In this document: in pieces, positions 17,231-25,480 of the stretch | Position numbering within the stretch: the stretch's first letter is position 1 | Layout: each line of letters opens with the position of its first letter | Assembly (NCBI GenBank): GCA_009026175.1 | Contig: WBTZ01000021.1 | Coordinates: 1-46,333 of the forward strand | Length of the DNA stretch: 46,333 nt | Reading direction: 5' to 3' | DNA from: Zoogloea sp. | GTDB lineage: Bacteria; Pseudomonadota; Gammaproteobacteria; Burkholderiales; Rhodocyclaceae | Position numbers and translations under genes: made by a program | The notes under the pieces: generated by a model | What the model was told of the DNA's origin: nothing | Databases searched by the model: none | Seen by the model: only the letters and a program-made list of their open reading frames with translations

Positions 17231-19375
17231 ATGAGCAAGCGTTTTCGCCTGGGCATCGACGCCGGCGGCACCTTCACCGACTTCGTCCTGGCCGACGCCA
17301 TGGGGCAGGTCCGCCTGTTCAAGGCCACATCGACCCCTGACGATGGCACCAAGGCCATCGCCGACGGCCTGCAACAGATTTCCGAGGCGGTGGGACTGCC
17401 GGTGCCGGAGATCCTCAACAATGCCGACCTGCTGGTGAATGGCACCACGGTGGCCCTCAACGCCTTGATCCAGCTGAAGGGCGTGCGTACCGGTCTGATC
17501 TGCACCGCCGGCCACGAGGACTCCATCGAGATCCGTCTCGGCCACAAGGAAGAAGGCTACCGCTACGACGCCAAGTATCCGCCCGCCACCATGCTGGTGC
17601 CGCGCTTCCTGCGCCACGGGGTGCGCGAGCGGGTGCTGGCCGACGGCACCGTGCAGATGCCTCTCAACGAGGACGACGTGCGCGCCGCCTGTGAGCGCTT
17701 CCGCGCCGAAGGGGTCGAGGCGGTGGCCCTGTCCTTCGTCTGGTCGGTGGCCAACGAGGTGCATGAGCGCCGCGCCGCGGAGATCGTCCGCGAGATGCTG
17801 CCCGGTGTGTATGTGTCGGTGGGCGTGGAGGTCTTCCCGCAGATGCGCGAATACACCCGCACCTCCACCGCGGTGGTCAATGCCTACCTGGGCCCGGTGC
17901 TGGAGCGCTACGTACGGCGCATCGACGACTTCTTCGTCGGTCTGGGCGTGACGGCGCCGATCCGCTACTACCAGTCCAATGGCGGCATGGCGGCGCGGGA
18001 CATGATGGTGTCGCGGGCGGTCAATGCCATCAACTCGGGCCCCGCCTCGGCCCCCACGGCCGGGCTGCACGTGGCCGGCCCGCTGGGCATCCGCAACATC
18101 ATCACGGTGGACATGGGGGGCACCTCCTTCGACATCACCCTGACCAAGGATGGCAAGACCAACCTGAGCAAGAACATCGACTTCCTGCGCTACCGCATCG
18201 GCACCCCGATGATCCAGGTGGAGACCCTGGGCGCCGGCGGCGGCTCGATCGCCTGGATCGACGCGATGGGCCTGCTCAACGTGGGCCCGCAGAGCGCCGG
18301 CGCCCACCCGGGGCCGGTGTGCTACATGCGTGGCGGCGAGGCGCCCACGGTGACCGATGCCAACGTGGTGCTGGGCTACCTGAACCCCTCCTACCTGCTC
18401 GGCGGGCGGGTCAAGATCGACGGCGCGGCGGCCCGCCGGGCCATCGAGGAGAAGATCGCCAGGCCCCTCGGCATCTCGGTGGAGCACGCCGCCCACGGCA
18501 TCTTCAGCATCGTCAACAACAACATGGTCAATGGCATCCGCCGCGTGTCGGTGGAGCGTGGCTACGATCCCCGCGACTTCGTGCTGGTGGGGGCGGGCGG
18601 TGCCACGGCCCTGCACATCGCTGCCCTGGCCCGCGAGATCGGCGTGCGCAAGGTGCTGGTGCCCAAGCTGGCGTCGGGCCTGTGTGCCTTCGGCCAGATC
18701 CTCTCCAACGTGAAGTACACCAAGATGTCCGCCTGCCCGATGCGGGTCAATGAGAACGCGGACTGGGAACGTATCGAACAACGCTTCCACGAACTGGAGC
18801 AGGAGGCCATCACCGCCCTGCAGGCCGAGGGCTTCGCGCGTAGCCAGGTGCTGATCGAGCGCTCGGTGGACATGCGCTACCTGGGGCAGGTGCATGAGTG
18901 CACCGTGGATATCGGCACCATGAAGGTCGATGCCCGCAGCTTCGGCGACATCCGCAGCCGCTTCGACCGGCGCCACCAGGCGCTCTTCACCTACTGCGAG
19001 CCGGATGGCGTGGTGGAGCTCGTCAATATCGAGGTCGCCGTGGCCGGGGTCGTGCCGCCCCTGCAGACCGGTGCCCGGATGGCTGCGGCCGACGGGAGCG
19101 CCGAGCTGCCGGTGAAGGAGCAGCGGCGCATGGTGTTCGGCCACGGCGCCGAGATCGAGACCGTGCTGGCGCCCGTCTATGACGGCGACAAGCTGCCACC
19201 CGGCGTGACCCTCGACGGGCCGGCCGTCATCGAAGAGATCACCACCTCCATCGTCATCGAGCCGGGCTGGGCGGCCACCCTCGACGCCAGCGGCGTCTAT
19301 GTGCTCGAAGACAAGGTCGCAGGGGCGATGGCCGCAGGCACCGTCGTCCGTCAGTCGCACGCAGTCGCAGCCTGA
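17231..19375 (+). CDS. hyuA: Hydantoinase/oxoprolinase (HyuA) subunit A, copy 2
   Basis: This 714-aa HyuA is a paralogue of the copy at 13063, with long shared runs (EYTRTSTAV, SVERGYDPRDF, VPKLASGLCAFGQ). Its ATP loops are LGIDAGGTFTDF (7-18) and VDMGGTSFDITL. It starts 21 bp after hyuB behind a GAGGAG site, so it is the obvious stoichiometric partner of HyuB. Two A subunits around one B could give alternative enzymes, or copy 1 could serve a regulatory or low-level role. Substrate class is inferred to be a lactam, hydantoin or oxoproline-like ring; the sequence does not decide. Confidence 0.93.
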   Translation: MSKRFRLGIDAGGTFTDFVLADAMGQVRLFKATSTPDDGTKAIADGLQQISEAVGLPVPEILNNADLLVNGTTVALNALIQLKGVRTGLICTAGHEDSIEIRLGHKEEGYRYDAKYPPATMLVPRFLRHGVRERVLADGTVQMPLNEDDVRAACERFRAEGVEAVALSFVWSVANEVHERRAAEIVREMLPGVYVSVGVEVFPQMREYTRTSTAVVNAYLGPVLERYVRRIDDFFVGLGVTAPIRYYQSNGGMAARDMMVSRAVNAINSGPASAPTAGLHVAGPLGIRNIITVDMGGTSFDITLTKDGKTNLSKNIDFLRYRIGTPMIQVETLGAGGGSIAWIDAMGLLNVGPQSAGAHPGPVCYMRGGEAPTVTDANVVLGYLNPSYLLGGRVKIDGAAARRAIEEKIARPLGISVEHAAHGIFSIVNNNMVNGIRRVSVERGYDPRDFVLVGAGGATALHIAALAREIGVRKVLVPKLASGLCAFGQILSNVKYTKMSACPMRVNENADWERIEQRFHELEQEAITALQAEGFARSQVLIERSVDMRYLGQVHECTVDIGTMKVDARSFGDIRSRFDRRHQALFTYCEPDGVVELVNIEVAVAGVVPPLQTGARMAAADGSAELPVKEQRRMVFGHGAEIETVLAPVYDGDKLPPGVTLDGPAVIEEITTSIVIEPGWAATLDASGVYVLEDKVAGAMAAGTVVRQSHAVAA

Positions 19376-19409
19376 ATCTGCAGCACCTTCCCGAACCAGG
19401 AGACAATTC

Positions 19410-20468
19410 ATGATGCAGTTTGCAAAGGTGGCGCGGGCCACCGTGGGGACGCTTTCGCTTGCGATTTCGATGGGGGCGATGGCCAAGGACTGGTGGCCGT
19501 TCAATGTGCACGAGGTGAACGGCGACAAGATCGGCACGTCCGCCTATGTGCCGAACGACAAGGCCACCAAGAAATGGAACCTGTGCGTGCTGGTGCCGCA
19601 CATGAAGGACAGCTTCTGGGTGGCCACCGCCTACGGGGTGATCGAGGAGGCCCGTCGCCAGGGGGTCAAGGTGTCCCTGTACCAGGCCGGCGGCTACGAG
19701 AACCTGCCCAAGCAGATCGCCCAGTTCGATGACTGCATGGCCGGCAAGGCGGACGCCATCATCACCGGCTCCATTTCCGAAGTGGGGATGGGCAAGAAGT
19801 TCAAGGAAGGCCTGGACAAGGGGGTTCCGCAGATCGGCATGGTGAACCCGGTGGGCAACAACACCCCCATGACGGCCAAGGTCTTCGTGGACTTCGAGAC
19901 CATGGCGAAGGCCACCGGCGACTTCCTGATCGGCTCCCTCAACGGCCAGCCGGCCAATGTGGTGTCCTTCCCCGGCCCCCAGGGGTCCGGCTGGGCGGAG
20001 AGCTACGCCAAGGGCTTCCGCAACTCCCTGGCCGGCAGCAAGGTCCGCCTGATCGCCGAGAAGTACGGTGACACGGGCGTGGCAGCCCAGCTCAAGCTGG
20101 TGGAAGACTCCCTGCAGGCCAGCCCGGAGATGAACGTGATCTGGGGCACCGCGCCCACCGCCGAGGCCTCCATCGGGGCCCTGCGCGAGGCGGGCCGCAA
20201 GAAGGACGTGAAGGTGCTGTCCTGTTATGAGAACCAGGCCATGCTGGACGCCATGAACCGGGGTGACATCCTGGGCTTCGGCACCCAGTTCCCGGTGATC
20301 CAGGGACGCATCGCGGTGGATATGGCGATCCGCGCCCTGGAGAAGAAGCCGGTCATGAAGTTCGTGCAGCCGGTGCCGGTGATGATCAGCAAGCAGAACG
20401 CCGGCCAGATCGACATGAACACCGTGCTGGCGCCCACCCACTGGCAGCCGGTCTATTCGCTCAAGTGA
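19410..20468 (+). CDS. Periplasmic substrate-binding protein, TorT-like, of ABC importer
   Basis: This 352-aa type I periplasmic binding protein has a signal peptide ending around AMA before KDWWPFNV. The beginning (WNLCVLVPHMKDSFWVATAYGV, then EEARRQGVKVSLYQAGGYENLPKQ) resembles TorT, the TMAO-system binding protein, more than classical sugar binders. Here it is followed by an ATPase and two permeases, so it is most simply the ligand receptor of an importer rather than a sensor partner. No TorS-like kinase is nearby. The start is either of two adjacent ATGs (19410/19413) after CCAGGAGAC. Ligand unknown; the operon with hyuBA suggests a small cyclic nitrogen compound. Confidence 0.88.
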   Translation: MMQFAKVARATVGTLSLAISMGAMAKDWWPFNVHEVNGDKIGTSAYVPNDKATKKWNLCVLVPHMKDSFWVATAYGVIEEARRQGVKVSLYQAGGYENLPKQIAQFDDCMAGKADAIITGSISEVGMGKKFKEGLDKGVPQIGMVNPVGNNTPMTAKVFVDFETMAKATGDFLIGSLNGQPANVVSFPGPQGSGWAESYAKGFRNSLAGSKVRLIAEKYGDTGVAAQLKLVEDSLQASPEMNVIWGTAPTAEASIGALREAGRKKDVKVLSCYENQAMLDAMNRGDILGFGTQFPVIQGRIAVDMAIRALEKKPVMKFVQPVPVMISKQNAGQIDMNTVLAPTHWQPVYSLK

Positions 20469-20482
20469 GCGGGAGGGTGATC

Positions 20483-22063
20483 GTGAGTGCCATGACAAGT
20501 GCAATGTCGACCTCGCGGTCCCCCACGGTGGCCGGGCTTCCGGCAGTGGAGCCGCTGCTCCGCTGCCGGGGGCTGGGCAAGCGCTTCGGCAGCCACCGGG
20601 CGGTGGACGGGGTGGACCTGGAGATCGCGCCGGGCGAAGTGCATGTGCTGTTCGGTGAGAACGGGGCCGGCAAGTCGACCCTGATCAACATGATCTGCGG
20701 CGTGCTCGAGCCCAGCGAGGGCAGTATCGAGTTCGCCGGGGTGACGCGCCTCCACACCGACTGCCTCAGCGTACGGGCGGCGGGCATCAGCTCGGTGTTC
20801 CAGGAGTTCAGCCTGATCCCCGACCTGACGGTGGCCCAGAACCTCTTCCTCGGCCGCGAGGGCAGCCGCTTCGGCTGGGTGGACCACGCCGCGGCGGCGC
20901 GCCGGGCGGCCGGGCTGATCGGCGACCTGGGCTTCGATGTGGATGTCGGCGCGCGGGTCGGTGACCTGTCCCGCGCCCATCAGCAGATGGTGGAGATCGC
21001 CAAGGCGCTGACCGGCGAGGTGCGCCTGCTGATCCTTGATGAGCCCACCGCCTCCCTCACCGAGAAGGAGGCGGACCGCCTGTTCCAGGTGATCGCCGAA
21101 CTCAAGGCGAAGGGGGTCGGAATCATCTACGTGTCCCACCGGATGCGCGAGATCAAGGCCATCGCCGACCGCATCACGGTACTGCGGGACGGGCGGCGCA
21201 TCACTACGGTGGAGGCCCGGGAGGTGAGCGAGGGGCAGCTCATCGAACTGATGACCGGGCGGGCGGTGGATGTGCTGTATCCGCCGATCGACCATCGCCC
21301 CGGCGCGCCGGCCCTGGTGGTCAGGGACCTGGTGCTGGAGAACGGCGCGGTGGCCGGCGTATCCCTCGAGGTCCGGGCCGGTGAAGTGACGGCCCTGGCG
21401 GGCCTGGTGGGCTGCGGCAAGTCGGAGATCGGGCGGGCCGTGTTCGGGCTGGAGGACATCGAGTCAGGTGAGTTCATGTTGCATGGCCGGGCCATGCCCG
21501 ACCCGCGGCCGGACCGCATGCTCGACGCCGGGCTGGTGTACTTCCCGTCTGACCGGGGGGCGGAGGGCCTGGCCCTCGGGCGGCCGATCCTCGAGAACAC
21601 CTCCATGGCGTCCCTGCATCTGCCGGACTTTTCGCGCCTGCGGGTGCTGCGCAAGGACACGGAGCGCCGCATCGTGAACGGGATCGCGGAGGAGCTCCAG
21701 CTGCGGCCCCTCGACGTGGGCAAGGCGGTCGGTGCCCTGTCCGGCGGCAACCGCCAGAAGGTGATGCTGGGGCGCGGCCTGACCCGGGACTTCCAGGTCT
21801 TCATCTTCGACGAGCCCACCGTCGGCATCGATGTGGGGGCCAAGGTGGAGGTGTACGAAATGATCCGCAAGCTCACCGAGTCAGGCGCTGCGGTGCTGCT
21901 GATCTCCTCCGAGCTGCCCGAGGTGATCGGGCTGGCCAACCGGGTGTACGTGATCCATCGCGGCAAGGTCGCCGCAGAACTGCAAGGTGGGGAGATCAGC
22001 GAGGAGGCGATCCTGCGGGGTTTCTTCATCGAGTCAACGCCCCGCCCGGGAGGCATCCAATGA
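20483..22063 (+). CDS. ABC importer ATPase with two nucleotide-binding domains (RbsA/MglA-like)
   Basis: This 526-aa protein has two fused ABC domains. Domain 1 has Walker A GENGAGKST (K64) and Walker B LLILDEPTASLTEKEA. Domain 2 has the modified Walker A GLVGCGKSEIG (K313), signature LSGGNRQKVMLGRGL and FIFDEPTVGIDVGAK. This layout is that of carbohydrate-type (CUT2) importers. I prefer the GTG at 20483, 6 bp after GGGAGG; an ATG at 20492 is the alternative, and an upstream GTG would overlap the binding-protein stop. Its end overlaps the first permease (ATGA). CUT2-type systems also carry nucleosides and autoinducer-2, so the family does not mean that the substrate is a sugar. Confidence 0.94.
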   Translation: MSAMTSAMSTSRSPTVAGLPAVEPLLRCRGLGKRFGSHRAVDGVDLEIAPGEVHVLFGENGAGKSTLINMICGVLEPSEGSIEFAGVTRLHTDCLSVRAAGISSVFQEFSLIPDLTVAQNLFLGREGSRFGWVDHAAAARRAAGLIGDLGFDVDVGARVGDLSRAHQQMVEIAKALTGEVRLLILDEPTASLTEKEADRLFQVIAELKAKGVGIIYVSHRMREIKAIADRITVLRDGRRITTVEAREVSEGQLIELMTGRAVDVLYPPIDHRPGAPALVVRDLVLENGAVAGVSLEVRAGEVTALAGLVGCGKSEIGRAVFGLEDIESGEFMLHGRAMPDPRPDRMLDAGLVYFPSDRGAEGLALGRPILENTSMASLHLPDFSRLRVLRKDTERRIVNGIAEELQLRPLDVGKAVGALSGGNRQKVMLGRGLTRDFQVFIFDEPTVGIDVGAKVEVYEMIRKLTESGAAVLLISSELPEVIGLANRVYVIHRGKVAAELQGGEISEEAILRGFFIESTPRPGGIQ

Positions 22064-23064
22064 AAAGTCTTGCGCATCGACTGGGGGTCGGCGCACCCCT
22101 CGCCCGCCTGGCGGCCTCGGGCGCCGCGCTGGGTCTGATCCTGCTTGCGCTGGCCGGCTTGCTGGCCTGGCTGGAGCCGGGCTTCCTGGCTTCCCGCAAT
22201 CTGGTGAACGTGGTCCGCGCGGCGAGCATCCTCGGCCTGGTGGCGATCGGCCAGGCCCTGGTGCTGATCGTCGGCGGCTTCGACCTGACGGTAGGGGCGG
22301 TGGTGGCCGGGGCCAGCGTGCTGCTGGCCAAGGTCATGCTGGCGCTCACGGCCGCCGGCCACGGCGAGGGCAGCGTGATCACCCTGGGCGTGCTGTGTGC
22401 CTTGGCCGGGGGGGCCTTGGTGGGCATCGCGAACGGTGTGCTGATCGCCTGGTTCCGCCTCAGCGCCTTCATGGTGACCCTGGCCACCGGGGCCATGGTG
22501 TCGGGCCTGTCCTATTTCGTGACCACCGGGATCCCCATCTACGGCATGCCCGAGACCTTCATGGCGTGGTTCGGGCAGGGCGGCGGCCTGCCGCTGCCCG
22601 CGGTGATCCTGGTGTGGGTGCTGGTGGCGGGCGGGGCCTGGCTGGTGCAGTCGCGCAGCCGGCTGGCGCTGCACCTCTACGCCACCGGTGGCAACGAGCG
22701 TGCCGCCGCTGTGTCCGGGGTGAACGTGCGTCGCTGCACGGTGCTGGCCTATGCCGTGAGCGGCGTGCTCGCCGCCCTGGTGGGGGTGATGCTGTCGGCC
22801 CGCCTGGGCTCGGGGCAGGCCAACATCGGCGCCGAGCTGACCCTGCAGAGCATCGCTGCGGCGGTGATCGCCGGGGTGAGCCTGCGCGGCGGGGTGGGGG
22901 ACATGCGCCGGGTCGTGCTCAGCGTGCTGTTCCTGGCCGTGCTCGGCAATGGCATGAACCTGCTCCATATCGACAGCAAGCTGCAGACGGTCTTCCTCGG
23001 CCTCGTGCTGATGGCCGCCGTCGCCGCCGAGGAATTGTCCTCCCACAGGAGAAAGCTGGCATGA
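22060..23064 (+). CDS. ABC importer permease 1 (RbsC-like)
   Basis: This 334-aa inner-membrane permease is of the BPD_transp_2 (RbsC/LivH-like) family, with about 8-10 hydrophobic helices. Typical motifs are GQALVLIVGGFDLTVGAVVAGAS (helix 2-3 loop), VTLATGAMVSGLSY, and the cytoplasmic coupling region NERAAAVSGVNV. The C-terminal IAAAVIAGVSLRGGVGD is the family hallmark. It overlaps the ATPase gene by 4 bp and the second permease by 4 bp (both ATGA), so the three should be made in fixed ratio. Confidence 0.93.
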   Translation: MKSLAHRLGVGAPLARLAASGAALGLILLALAGLLAWLEPGFLASRNLVNVVRAASILGLVAIGQALVLIVGGFDLTVGAVVAGASVLLAKVMLALTAAGHGEGSVITLGVLCALAGGALVGIANGVLIAWFRLSAFMVTLATGAMVSGLSYFVTTGIPIYGMPETFMAWFGQGGGLPLPAVILVWVLVAGGAWLVQSRSRLALHLYATGGNERAAAVSGVNVRRCTVLAYAVSGVLAALVGVMLSARLGSGQANIGAELTLQSIAAAVIAGVSLRGGVGDMRRVVLSVLFLAVLGNGMNLLHIDSKLQTVFLGLVLMAAVAAEELSSHRRKLA

Positions 23065-24074
23065 ACAGCACCATTCTGAAGACGCCGGCCGGCGGGCCGG
23101 CCTTTCCCGGGGCAGGCCTGCTGTCCCGCCTTGGCGGCGACCTGCTGCTGCCGGCCGCGCTGGTGGCCCTGCTGCTGGGCTTCGGCTGGGTCGAGCCGCG
23201 CATCCTGTCCGGTGACAACCTGGGCAACCTGGCCGTGCAGGCCAGCTACCTGGTGATCTTCGCTACGGCGCAGGTGTTCGTGCTGGTGGTGAGGGGCTTC
23301 GACCTGTCCCTGGGCACCCTGGTGTCGCTGGCCAGTGTCTCGGCCGTGATGGTCATGACGGCCGTGGCGCCGCTGGCTGGGGAGGGGGCCGCGACCCTGG
23401 CGGCCCTGGCCTGGATCGGGCTGCTGGGCGGAGCCTGGGGCGCCTTCAACGGGCTGGGCGTGGCGGTGCTGCGGGTCAATCCCTTCATCGCCACCCTCGC
23501 CACCGCCAACATCGCCCTGGGGCTGGCCACCACCATCTCCGGCGGCTTCCCGGTGGAGGGCGTGACGCCCCAGCTGCGCCTGCTGCTGGACGAGGCGCAT
23601 CCGGCAGGGGTGCCGGTGGCTGTGCTGATCACCGTGGCCCTGACGGCGCTGGGCTACTGGCTGTTGCAGCACACCGTGCTGGGCCGCGCCTGGTACCTGA
23701 TCGGCGGCAATCCCCGCGCCGCCCACGTGGCCGGCTTGCCGGTACGCCGCTACATGGTGCTGGCCTACATGGCCTGTGCCTGCTACGCCGGCATTGGCGC
23801 GCTGATGCTGACAGCCAGGGCCGGCTCCGGTGAGCCCAACCTGGGCGGCAACCTGACCATGGAGGCCATCGCCGCGGCGGTGATCGGCGGTGCCAGCCTG
23901 CGCGGCGGCAGTGGCGGGGTGTCGGCGGCGGTGCTCGGCGCGCTGGTCATCACGGTGCTGTCCAACGGCATGAACCTCGTCCAGGTGGATGGCTACCTGC
24001 AACAGATCACGCTGGGAGCGGTGATCATCGTCGCCCTCTTCGCCGACCGGCTGCGCAACCGGGGCGCCCGTTGA
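23061..24074 (+). CDS. ABC importer permease 2 (RbsC-like)
   Basis: This 337-aa permease is of the same family as its neighbour. Helix motifs include AQVFVLVVRGFDLSLGTLVS and NPFIATLATANIALG. The coupling segment is NPRAAHVAGLPVRRY, and IAAAVIGGASLRGGSGG is near the end. With permease 1 it probably forms a heterodimeric pore. Classical ribose systems use a homodimer; two distinct permeases are more like Lsr- or nucleoside-type systems. It is the last gene of the hyuB-hyuA-ABC operon. It shares no overlap with the outer-membrane protein gene 257 bp downstream. Confidence 0.93.
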   Translation: MNSTILKTPAGGPAFPGAGLLSRLGGDLLLPAALVALLLGFGWVEPRILSGDNLGNLAVQASYLVIFATAQVFVLVVRGFDLSLGTLVSLASVSAVMVMTAVAPLAGEGAATLAALAWIGLLGGAWGAFNGLGVAVLRVNPFIATLATANIALGLATTISGGFPVEGVTPQLRLLLDEAHPAGVPVAVLITVALTALGYWLLQHTVLGRAWYLIGGNPRAAHVAGLPVRRYMVLAYMACACYAGIGALMLTARAGSGEPNLGGNLTMEAIAAAVIGGASLRGGSGGVSAAVLGALVITVLSNGMNLVQVDGYLQQITLGAVIIVALFADRLRNRGAR

Positions 24075-24119
24075 GCGCCCCCAGGGCCGGGCTGCGCCCT
24101 GCCCGCCCCCCGCGGGGGA

Positions 24120-24152
24120 TGAGAAAACCTGGGACGGTCCGGCGTTTTCTCA
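24120..24152. promoter_or_regulatory. Interrupted palindrome upstream of outer-membrane protein gene
   Basis: The arms TGAGAAAAC (24120-24128) and GTTTTCTCA (24144-24152) are perfect. A concentric inner GGAC-G-GTCC (24132-24140) shares the same centre at 24136. No T-tract follows, so it does not look like a terminator. It is AT-richer than its surroundings and lies about 180 bp before the ATG at 24332. That suits a regulator binding site, though a transcript-end hairpin is possible. Confidence 0.4.
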
Positions 24153-24331
24153 AGCGGGGCGCGGCACCCGGATAACGCCACCCGGCGCCGGCTGCACGCC
24201 TGCCGTTCTTCCTGCAGCCACTCCGACCCTGATCCACCGATCCCCCGGCCCCGGCCGGGGGACAGGGCCCCCTTTTGCCCGCATTCCGGGGCATTCCGGC
24301 GATCCGCCAACACTCTAGGGAGATTCACCTC

Positions 24332-25198
24332 ATGAAGAAACAGAAGCCTTTCAAGCTCAGCCTGATCCACGCACTGCTCCTCGCCGGGCTCGGCGCCGGC
24401 GCGGCCGGCACGGCCCAGGCCCAGATCGTCCTCGGCCACCACTACCGTCCGCACTACTGGGATCTGCCCAACCAGTTCGACAATGCCTTCGTCTTCCCGG
24501 GGCAGACCTTCCTCTACAACTCCACCCGCAAGACCTACGACAACCATGGCAACAAGGTGGACACCGGGGTGGATACCGACACCCTGTTCGGCTTCACGAT
24601 CATTCCCTACTTCTTCAAGTTCGATAAGAGCTCGGACTGGGCCTACGCCTTTTCCATGAACACCTACGAGTTCCGCACCAGCTCCGGCGGCGCCTCGGTG
24701 CAGGGGGTGGGCAGCCTGATCCCGGCCTTCACCGGGTGGACCAAGCCGACGGCCAACAGCACCCTGGGCTATGACATCCTGATCGCGACGCCCTTCGCCC
24801 TGTCCTCGTCCCTCGACAGCAAGCAGTGGGACTACTACCTGCGCGGCTTCTACGATGTGAACATCAACAACTGGAACATCGAGACGGTAATCGGCTATCA
24901 CACCGCCCGGCCGGAGCACAGGGATCTGGCCCGGCCGAAGGACGAGTACCACATCAACGGCCGCCTGGGGTATGACATCCACGGCGTCACCGGCCTGGGC
25001 CTGCGGGTCACCCCTTATCTGTCCGCCGATTACCAGCGCAATGAGGACAACTCCTCCCACGTCCTCAACGTGGGGGGCGGGGTGATGGTGACCCACAAGA
25101 ACTTCATGAACTGGACCCTCGGCTATTCGAAGACCGCCAAGGGGCAGAACGTGTCCGAGACCAATGCTCTGCTTGCGCAGGTCTGGATGCCGTTCTGA
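24332..25198 (+). CDS. Outer-membrane beta-barrel protein (phenol-degradation MetA-like family)
   Basis: This 288-aa protein has a signal peptide that ends near TAQAQ (about residue 30). The rest is beta-rich with alternating aromatic strands and terminates in a C-terminal phenylalanine (QVWMPF), a hallmark of outer-membrane barrels. Segments such as LFGFTIIPYFFKFDKSSDWAY resemble the MetA-pathway phenol-degradation transporter family, but I place it only at family level. GGGAGATTCACCTC precedes the ATG. It follows the hyuBA-ABC operon and could bring the same substrate across the outer membrane. It could also belong to the hydrophobic-substrate regulon downstream. Confidence 0.7.
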   Translation: MKKQKPFKLSLIHALLLAGLGAGAAGTAQAQIVLGHHYRPHYWDLPNQFDNAFVFPGQTFLYNSTRKTYDNHGNKVDTGVDTDTLFGFTIIPYFFKFDKSSDWAYAFSMNTYEFRTSSGGASVQGVGSLIPAFTGWTKPTANSTLGYDILIATPFALSSSLDSKQWDYYLRGFYDVNINNWNIETVIGYHTARPEHRDLARPKDEYHINGRLGYDIHGVTGLGLRVTPYLSADYQRNEDNSSHVLNVGGGVMVTHKNFMNWTLGYSKTAKGQNVSETNALLAQVWMPF

Positions 25199-25480
25199 TT
25201 GAACGGGGGGCTGCGTCACGGGCTGTGCCGCAGGTCCTTGCCAATGCCTTGATAGCGTCCCCGTGAGTCATCCGCGGGGCGCTGCCCCCTGCGTGCCGGA
25301 TAGCTCACGGAATTCCGTGATAATCCGCCGAATTGCTTTTCGCTATTCTGCATCCAGCGTTTCCGCATTCACTTCATTCCGGTCCTTTTGTCCCGGCGGG
25401 TGGGGCGGAATTGAAATTGAATATGTCCATGGGTCTGCCGGGCATATGCCTTGCGGGTGCCTGGAGAATAGGAGCGGGAT
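25199..25480. other. Intergenic region before PAS/chemoreceptor gene
   Basis: This 282-bp gap holds the 16-bp palindrome at 25305-25320. Downstream of the palindrome, base composition drops (about 25320-25440, with AATTGCTTTTCGCTATTCTG), which is promoter-like. No -35/-10 pair with proper spacing stands out, and no GG-N10-GC sigma54 match fits. Confidence 0.45.
25305..25320. promoter_or_regulatory. Putative LAL/LuxR operator, perfect 16-bp palindrome
   Basis: TCACGGAATTCCGTGA is a perfect palindrome upstream of the PAS gene. Near-identical 14-bp forms occur at 29689-29702 and 40201-40214, upstream of the acyl-CoA and RND operons. The only large DNA-binding regulator in this part of the window is the LuxR-family protein at 26826-29543, so I infer that it or a partner binds these sites. 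Confidence 0.6.

Noticed and set aside
15458-19375. Acetone carboxylase (AcxABC) interpretation of the hyu genes
   Set aside because: No small gamma subunit gene is present. The neighbourhood is amine/glutarate catabolism with an importer, which fits an amidohydrolase better. Not excluded without structural comparison.
15371-19537. Very long open frame on the minus strand, antisense to hyuB and hyuA copy 2
   Set aside because: Its translation is rich in His, Val, Gly and Ala with no recognisable fold. It mirrors the codon bias of the sense genes and is typical of high-GC shadow frames. Similar antisense frames at 2630-5527, 7990-11583, 30014-33883 and 40339-44589 were rejected for the same reason.
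24107-24118. CCCCCGCGGGGG palindrome as terminator of the ABC operon
   Set aside because: It has a loop too small for an RNA hairpin and no T-tract; probably composition.
25330-25350. Possible sigma54 promoter (AATTGCTTTT) before the PAS gene
   Set aside because: There is no GG at the required 10-bp distance upstream of the GC.
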